From: Streptomyces griseocarneus
GTDB taxonomy: Bacteria > Actinomycetota > Actinomycetes > Streptomycetales > Streptomycetaceae
DNA length: 64,000 bases
Assembly (NCBI RefSeq): GCF_014655595.1
Contig: NZ_BNBL01000002.1
Location: 1-64,000 of the forward strand
Reading direction: 5' to 3'
Each line of letters opens with the position of its first letter. Positions within the stretch are counted from its first letter, which is position 1. The translations under genes were made by a program, and so were the position numbers. Shown piece by piece: positions 59,756 through 64,000 of this stretch. Under the pieces are notes generated by a model. That model was not told where the DNA came from. It worked only from the letters and a program-made list of their open reading frames with translations, and searched no databases.

Positions 59756-61813
59756 GTGGCTTTGCCCGGTCGCAGAAGACAGGCGCAGCAACGACGGCGA
59801 AAACACGGCATGCTCATCGCCGCGGTCGCCGTGACGGCCGGAGCGCTCGCCGGCACGGCGGCGCTCGGTGGCGTCTTCGACCACGAGCCGTCCCGGCCGC
59901 AGGTGTCCGCCGCCCAGGAGACGGCCGTCGGTCCGGCTCCGGCCCCCGCGCACGACAAGACGCCGGAACCGGTGACCCGAATACCCGACGAGGACCGTAC
60001 GCGCGGCCTCGTCTACAAGGGCCTCAAGCCCGCGCCCAAGGGCGATCACTGCGCCGGCGTCCTGCGGACCGCCGACGGCCGGTGCACGCACGGCCCCGAC
60101 AAGCCGCCCAAGGGCGTGGACATCACCAAGGACACCCCGCCCGCGGCGAAGACGCACGACGCGGCCGAGCCCCCGGAGGGCGGCCCCGGCGACGGCAAGC
60201 CCGCCGAGGGCCGTGCGCCGTCCGCCGGGACCACGGCCTCCGTCGACGCCCGTCAGGCGGGCACCGCCGCCGCCAAGAAGCCGCCGGCGGCGCCGAAGCG
60301 CGACGCCGCGAGCGGAACGACCGCCGCGGCCGGCCAGACCGTCCAGTGCGACGGCGACGGCACCACCGGCAACCGCGTCCAGGTCGTGTACGTCCACGGC
60401 CCGGGCAACGACCGGTACGCCGAGTACCTGGCCTCGTTCCGCAAGTGGGCCGCCGACGCGGACACCATCTACTTCGCCAGCGCGCAGGAGACCGGCGGCG
60501 TACGCCACATCCGGTACGTCACCGGTGCCGACTGCACGCCGTCCGTGCTCAACGTCGAGGTGCCGGAGTCGGCGCTGTCGGAGTTCGGCGCGACGAATTC
60601 CGCGCTCGCGGCGAAGGGCTTCGACCGCCGCGACCGCAAGTACATGATCTTCGCGGACGCCAAGGTCTACTGCGGCATCGGCACCTTCAACGGCGACGAG
60701 CGCCCCGGCCCCGCCAACCTCAGCAACTTCGGCCCGTCCTACGGCCGTACGGACGCCGGATGCTGGAACGGCTCCACCGCCGCGCACGAGCTCGGGCACA
60801 ACCTCGGGGCGGTGAACAACAGCGCGCCCAACACCAGTCGCGCCGCGCACTGCACCGACGAGTGGGACGTCATGTGCTACTCGGACGCCCCCTACTACCC
60901 GGCGATGCGCACCGTCTGCCCCGAACGCGGCCACGACGAGCGGCTGGACTGCAACCACGACGACTACTACCACACCAGTCCCCGCGCGGGCAGTTACCTC
61001 GCCACCCACTGGAACGTCGCGAACAACCAGTTCCTGATGACGGGCGGCGGCACCCGGCCCGACCCGAACCCCACCCCCACGCCCACCCCGACCCCGGACC
61101 CGACCGGCAGCACCGGGCCGTCCACCGGCCCCGTCCCCGTCGTCGGCCAGCTGACGTCGGACTCGGCCGTGGTGAGCTGGCCCGCGGCACCCTCCGCCGC
61201 CTGGTACCAGCTGCAGCTCAACGGCAGCCACCTGGCGTGGGTCCAGCCGAACTCGGCGCGGATCCACAACCTGCGGCCCGACACCGACTACACGGTCGCC
61301 GTCGCGGTCCGCGACCGGTCCGGACGCGATTCCCGTCCCGGCCGTGCGGTGTCGTTCCACACCCCGCCCGTCGGCAACACCACCGCCACGCCCGGCGCGC
61401 GGTACACGCTGACCAACGGCCACACGGGGCTGGCCGCCGAGATCTGGGGCGGCAAGAGCGCCGACGGCACGGTCCTGGTCGGCTCCCAGGCCAACGGCTT
61501 CGCGGCTCAGCAGTGGTACCTCGACGATGCGGGCGGCGGCAGCGTGCGGCTGCGCTCGGCCGCGTCCGGCAAGTGCCTGCAGCCCGGCGGGGCTCCGGCC
61601 CAGGGCCAGTGGGTCGCGCAGCGGGCCTGCTCCGGCGACGCCGCCCAGCAGTGGCGGCTGACCAAGGCGGCGGACGGCCTGCGCCTGACCGCGCGGGACA
61701 GCTCGTTCGTCCTCGGCGTCGGCAAGCGGCCGTACTACGGCGCCTGGCTGCTCGAGCTCCAGAGCCCGGACAGCTCCGGCTACCAGGCCTGGACCGTGCG
61801 GAAGACCTCCTGA
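59756..61813 (+). CDS. Secreted zinc metalloprotease with FnIII and ricin-type lectin domains
   Basis: 685 residues from GTG 59756. Signal-anchor about 18-39, a long Pro/Lys-rich pro-region (40-190), then the catalytic domain with HELGHNLGAVNN (His344, Glu345, His348; the usual third-ligand position is Asn) and Met-turn-like DVMCY. A PTPTPTPTPDPT linker leads to one FnIII domain (about 460-540) and a ricin B-type lectin domain (550-685: FAAQQWYLDD, KCLQPGG, AAQQWRL). Likely an extracellular protease targeted to a glycan surface. Confidence 0.85.
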   Translation: MALPGRRRQAQQRRRKHGMLIAAVAVTAGALAGTAALGGVFDHEPSRPQVSAAQETAVGPAPAPAHDKTPEPVTRIPDEDRTRGLVYKGLKPAPKGDHCAGVLRTADGRCTHGPDKPPKGVDITKDTPPAAKTHDAAEPPEGGPGDGKPAEGRAPSAGTTASVDARQAGTAAAKKPPAAPKRDAASGTTAAAGQTVQCDGDGTTGNRVQVVYVHGPGNDRYAEYLASFRKWAADADTIYFASAQETGGVRHIRYVTGADCTPSVLNVEVPESALSEFGATNSALAAKGFDRRDRKYMIFADAKVYCGIGTFNGDERPGPANLSNFGPSYGRTDAGCWNGSTAAHELGHNLGAVNNSAPNTSRAAHCTDEWDVMCYSDAPYYPAMRTVCPERGHDERLDCNHDDYYHTSPRAGSYLATHWNVANNQFLMTGGGTRPDPNPTPTPTPTPDPTGSTGPSTGPVPVVGQLTSDSAVVSWPAAPSAAWYQLQLNGSHLAWVQPNSARIHNLRPDTDYTVAVAVRDRSGRDSRPGRAVSFHTPPVGNTTATPGARYTLTNGHTGLAAEIWGGKSADGTVLVGSQANGFAAQQWYLDDAGGGSVRLRSAASGKCLQPGGAPAQGQWVAQRACSGDAAQQWRLTKAADGLRLTARDSSFVLGVGKRPYYGAWLLELQSPDSSGYQAWTVRKTS

Positions 61814-61826
61814 CCCACCCCCCACC

Positions 61827-61861
61827 GGTGGCGGGGGCCCGTGCGGCGGGCCCCTGCCACC
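61827..61861 (+). terminator. Hairpin after the metalloprotease gene
   Basis: GGTGGCGGGGGCCC and GGGCCCCTGCCACC with a 7-nt loop (one mismatch pair), 13 bp after the stop. Confidence 0.7.
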
Positions 61862-61887
61862 TCTCACCCCACCGGAGCCACCCCCTC

Positions 61888-62490
61888 ATGCCCGATCGCC
61901 GCTTCACGGCAGCGGCCGCCGTGCTCACCGGCCTGCTCGTCCTGGGGCCCGCGGCCACGGCCCACGCCCACGGCGACACCATCCGCCTGACCGTCACGGG
62001 CGTTTCCGCCGGCCACCCCACCACCACGGCGACGTGGGAGGACGACGGCCACCCCGTGAACGAGAAGGTCGCCGGGACGCTCACGGCCACCTCGTCCGAC
62101 GGCACCACGCTCGGACCCTGGAGGTTCGTGCCGGTGCCGGGCAGGCCCGGAACGTTCACCACCGCCGAGGCGCTGCCCGCCGGCCGCTGGACCGTCACGG
62201 CGCAGACGGCCTTCCCGGCGCTCGGCCGCGCCGAGGCGGAGACCGAGGTGACCGCGGCGTCCCTGGCCGCCGCCACCGGAGCGCCGGCCGGACCGCCCGC
62301 CCCGTCGCGGGCGCCCTCCGCCGCGCCGGCGGCGGACACCGGCTCCCCTGCCACCTCCACAGCCGCATCCGACTCCGACGGCGGACCGTCGCCCGACGCG
62401 GTGACCTTCGGCGTCACCGCCCTGGCCGTCGCCGCCGTCGGCATACCCCTCGCGTTCCGGCTGCGCCGCCGCGGCCGCCGGAACGCCTGA
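61888..62490 (+). CDS. Secreted membrane-anchored Ig-like/CopC-like protein
   Basis: 200 residues from ATG 61888. Signal peptide about 1-28 (VLTGLLVLGPAATAHA), beta-rich domain (29-125: GDTIRLTVTGVSAGHPTTTATWEDDGHPV...LPAGRWTVTAQTAFP), Pro/Ala/Ser-rich stalk (130-170), and C-terminal TM helix (VTFGVTALAVAAVGIPLAF) with a basic tail. Surface-exposed. The domain faintly resembles CopC/FixH-type folds; function unknown. Confidence 0.68.
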   Translation: MPDRRFTAAAAVLTGLLVLGPAATAHAHGDTIRLTVTGVSAGHPTTTATWEDDGHPVNEKVAGTLTATSSDGTTLGPWRFVPVPGRPGTFTTAEALPAGRWTVTAQTAFPALGRAEAETEVTAASLAAATGAPAGPPAPSRAPSAAPAADTGSPATSTAASDSDGGPSPDAVTFGVTALAVAAVGIPLAFRLRRRGRRNA

Positions 62491-62511
62491 CCGACAGAAG
62501 GAACCCCCCAT

Positions 62512-63378
62512 ATGAGCAGATTCCGCTTGTCGGCCCGTATATCCCGTGTACCGGGCCGCAGAAAGACCCTCCTGTCCACGGCCATGGCCGCCGTGCTGTC
62601 CGGCGGACTCCTGCTGGGCGTCGCCCCGCAGGCCCAGGCCGCCGTCACCGGCACGGTCGTCGGCGGGCAGGGCAACTTCAGCACCGTCAACCAGCGCTCC
62701 CAGCCGTCGCTGTCCGCGAGCATCACCGGCACCTCACGCGTCGGCGACCGCATCTCGATGGCCTGCCGCACGACCGGCGACGTCGTCGAGAACAACTCCC
62801 GCTGGATCTGGTCCGGCACCTTCTACCTCGCCGACGCCTTCATCCGGGAGGACACCGGCGGACTTCCGGTCTGCGGCTCGAGCCAGCCCGCCGGACAGAA
62901 GCTCCTGAACATCGGCATGCAGAAGCAGGTCCGGGACCAGTGGTGCTGGGACGCCTCCGGTCTGACCATCGCCAACTACTGGGGCTACACCCAGTACAAC
63001 CAGTACGACTTCTGCCGCCTGGCCGCCCAGAACAACGGCGGTCTGGACTGCAACAACCAGCCCGCCACGCTCGGCGACATGGCCAACGGCCTCCGCAACA
63101 TGGGCTTCCGCAACAGCGGCACCGACCTGTGGCGCAACGCCTCCTTCAGCGAGACCCAGAGCGAGATCACGAACGGGCGCCCGTTCGCCGTCCGCATCGG
63201 CTGGACCTCCGGCGGCGGCCACATGAACGTCATCTACGGCTACGACAGCACCAGCAACATGATCGCGGTCGGCGACCCCTGGCCCAGCACCCAGACCTAC
63301 ACCTGGTGGAACTACTCCACCTACGCCGGAAACAACTCCTTCCGGTGGACCCACTCGCGCATCGGCATCCACAGCTAG
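62512..63378 (+). CDS. Secreted papain-like cysteine protease (AvrRpt2/C70-like)
   Basis: 288 residues. Signal peptide about 1-44 (MAAVLSGGLLLGVAPQAQA). An SH3-like N-domain (45-125) precedes a papain-like domain: catalytic Cys145 in VRDQWCWDASG, His237 in SGGGHMNVIYGY, Asp255 in VGDPWP. The family includes the AvrRpt2 effector; in Streptomyces it is an extracellular protease of unknown target. 14 bp before a secreted partner gene. Confidence 0.85.
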   Translation: MSRFRLSARISRVPGRRKTLLSTAMAAVLSGGLLLGVAPQAQAAVTGTVVGGQGNFSTVNQRSQPSLSASITGTSRVGDRISMACRTTGDVVENNSRWIWSGTFYLADAFIREDTGGLPVCGSSQPAGQKLLNIGMQKQVRDQWCWDASGLTIANYWGYTQYNQYDFCRLAAQNNGGLDCNNQPATLGDMANGLRNMGFRNSGTDLWRNASFSETQSEITNGRPFAVRIGWTSGGGHMNVIYGYDSTSNMIAVGDPWPSTQTYTWWNYSTYAGNNSFRWTHSRIGIHS

Positions 63379-63392
63379 AGGAGACGTTTCCC

Positions 63393-64000
63393 ATGAACCG
63401 CACGACCCGTACGACCAGACGCGCCGCCACGCTGCTCGCGGCCGCCGCCGTCGCCACCCTCTGCGGAACCGTTCCCGCGCAGGCCGCCGACGGGCCCACC
63501 GCCCCCGCCGCGACCGACTACGCCGCCGCCCAGAAGGTGCTGGGCTCCGGCCAGGTCCACGACACCGTCTCCCGCTTCCTGACGGCCGCCGAGCAGCGCA
63601 CCCCGGCCGCCGGCGCGGACGGCGGCACGGCCGCGGCCCCGCGCGGCCTCGCCAAGTCGCCCGCCGCGCCCGGCTTCGACCTCAAGAAGCCGGTCCCCTT
63701 CTACGAGCTCGCGCCCGAGTTCGTCACGGGCAAGGCCAAGCCCACCGCCGGCACGGCCCTGCGCCTGTCCTACCTGGCCTCCCGCGTCTCGGCCTCGGGC
63801 GGGCACCAGGCCGCCGTCCTGCTCGCCCCCGGCAAGGGCGGCGGCGACCGGTCCTGGGAGCTGGCCGGCATCCGCGACGGCGACGCGGACATCAGCGCCG
63901 CCGAGCGCGGCACGGACCAGGCACGGACCTTCATGGAGCCGCAGATCCACGCCTGGTACCGGCTGACCGGCGGCGGCACCGTCGAGCCGCTCAACAAGGA
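63393..64000 (+). CDS. Secreted protein of unknown function, 3' end outside window
   Basis: At least 202 residues from ATG 63393 (AGAGGAGACG). Signal peptide about 1-32 (TTRRAATLLAAAAVATLCGTVPAQAA), then a mixed domain with FYELAPEFVTGKA and LRLSYLASRVSASGGHQAAVLLAP. No family recognised. Its tight spacing to the cysteine protease suggests a substrate, inhibitor or chaperone role; this is inference. Confidence 0.6.
   Translation, partial: MNRTTRTTRRAATLLAAAAVATLCGTVPAQAADGPTAPAATDYAAAQKVLGSGQVHDTVSRFLTAAEQRTPAAGADGGTAAAPRGLAKSPAAPGFDLKKPVPFYELAPEFVTGKAKPTAGTALRLSYLASRVSASGGHQAAVLLAPGKGGGDRSWELAGIRDGDADISAAERGTDQARTFMEPQIHAWYRLTGGGTVEPLNK

Noticed and set aside
59594..61867. Long open frame antisense to the metalloprotease (over 700 codons)
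   Set aside because: Mirror frame of a GC-rich gene: low-complexity Gly/Arg/Val composition, no domain, no ribosome site; the sense frame has clear motifs.

Overview
The window is high-GC (about 72% by eye) actinobacterial DNA and reads as a Streptomyces chromosome. Evidence: strong G/C third-position bias, rare TTA (bldA-type) codons, many GTG starts, StrR and a near-complete streptomycin gene set, and Streptomyces-typical families (DUF397, XRE/DUF5753, DUF574 methyltransferase). No rRNA, tRNA, CRISPR array or insertion sequence was seen.

Layout. 1-2.7 kb: the end of a GT4 glycosyltransferase, then three tandem paralogues of an unrecognised beta-rich protein, the last with an internal deletion. 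2.7-7.1 kb: a three-gene minus-strand operon (class III nucleotide cyclase, P-loop NTPase, three-TM Pycsar-type effector) with a divergent Crp/Fnr regulator. The cyclase C-terminus and the NTPase N-terminus share an identical 18-residue peptide. I think this is the most novel item here: a Pycsar-like signalling or defence system with a matched, possibly amyloid-type, tag. 7.2-10.8 kb: secreted B-lectin, an NmrA/SnoaL operon divergent from a TetR regulator with twin operators, and a HAD hydrolase.

10.8-42.3 kb: a streptomycin-type aminocyclitol cluster. Streptidine: strI, stsC, strN, strB1, strO, stsB, stsA and a second kinase. dTDP-dihydrostreptose: strD, strE, strM, strL. N-methyl-L-glucosamine and assembly: strQ, strP, strX, strU, strF, strG, strH, stsG. 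Self-protection and export: strA (APH(6)), the heterodimeric ABC pair strVW, and secreted phosphatase strK. Control: strR. Three StrR-type operators, several leaderless TAGCCT/TATCCT promoters and TTA codons in strR, strA and strV give a layered regulatory picture. strB2 is absent, and the block strI-strK-strS-strT lies between strR and strA.

42.3-53.2 kb: accessory metabolism and sensing. This includes a TTA-containing secreted aminopeptidase, a bicovalent FAD oxidase, a double-ABM membrane protein, a deaminase, an orphan KAS II, a pentameric ligand-gated ion channel homologue, two MarR-type regulators with an NmrA protein, a MerR-type promoter driving a short ORF plus a carboxymuconolactone decarboxylase-family protein, and a GNAT. 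53.2-54.1 kb is an AT-richer, gene-poor patch with one good terminator and a small membrane ORF. 54.1-57.5 kb carries a zinc-ribbon/HTH protein, a DUF574 methyltransferase and a DUF5753/DUF397 pair. 57.5-64 kb carries an MscS channel and a secretome block (metalloprotease with FnIII and ricin-lectin domains, anchored surface protein, AvrRpt2-like cysteine protease and a partner cut by the window end). Functions of named str/sts genes are from family knowledge; all comparisons with Streptomyces griseus are from memory.
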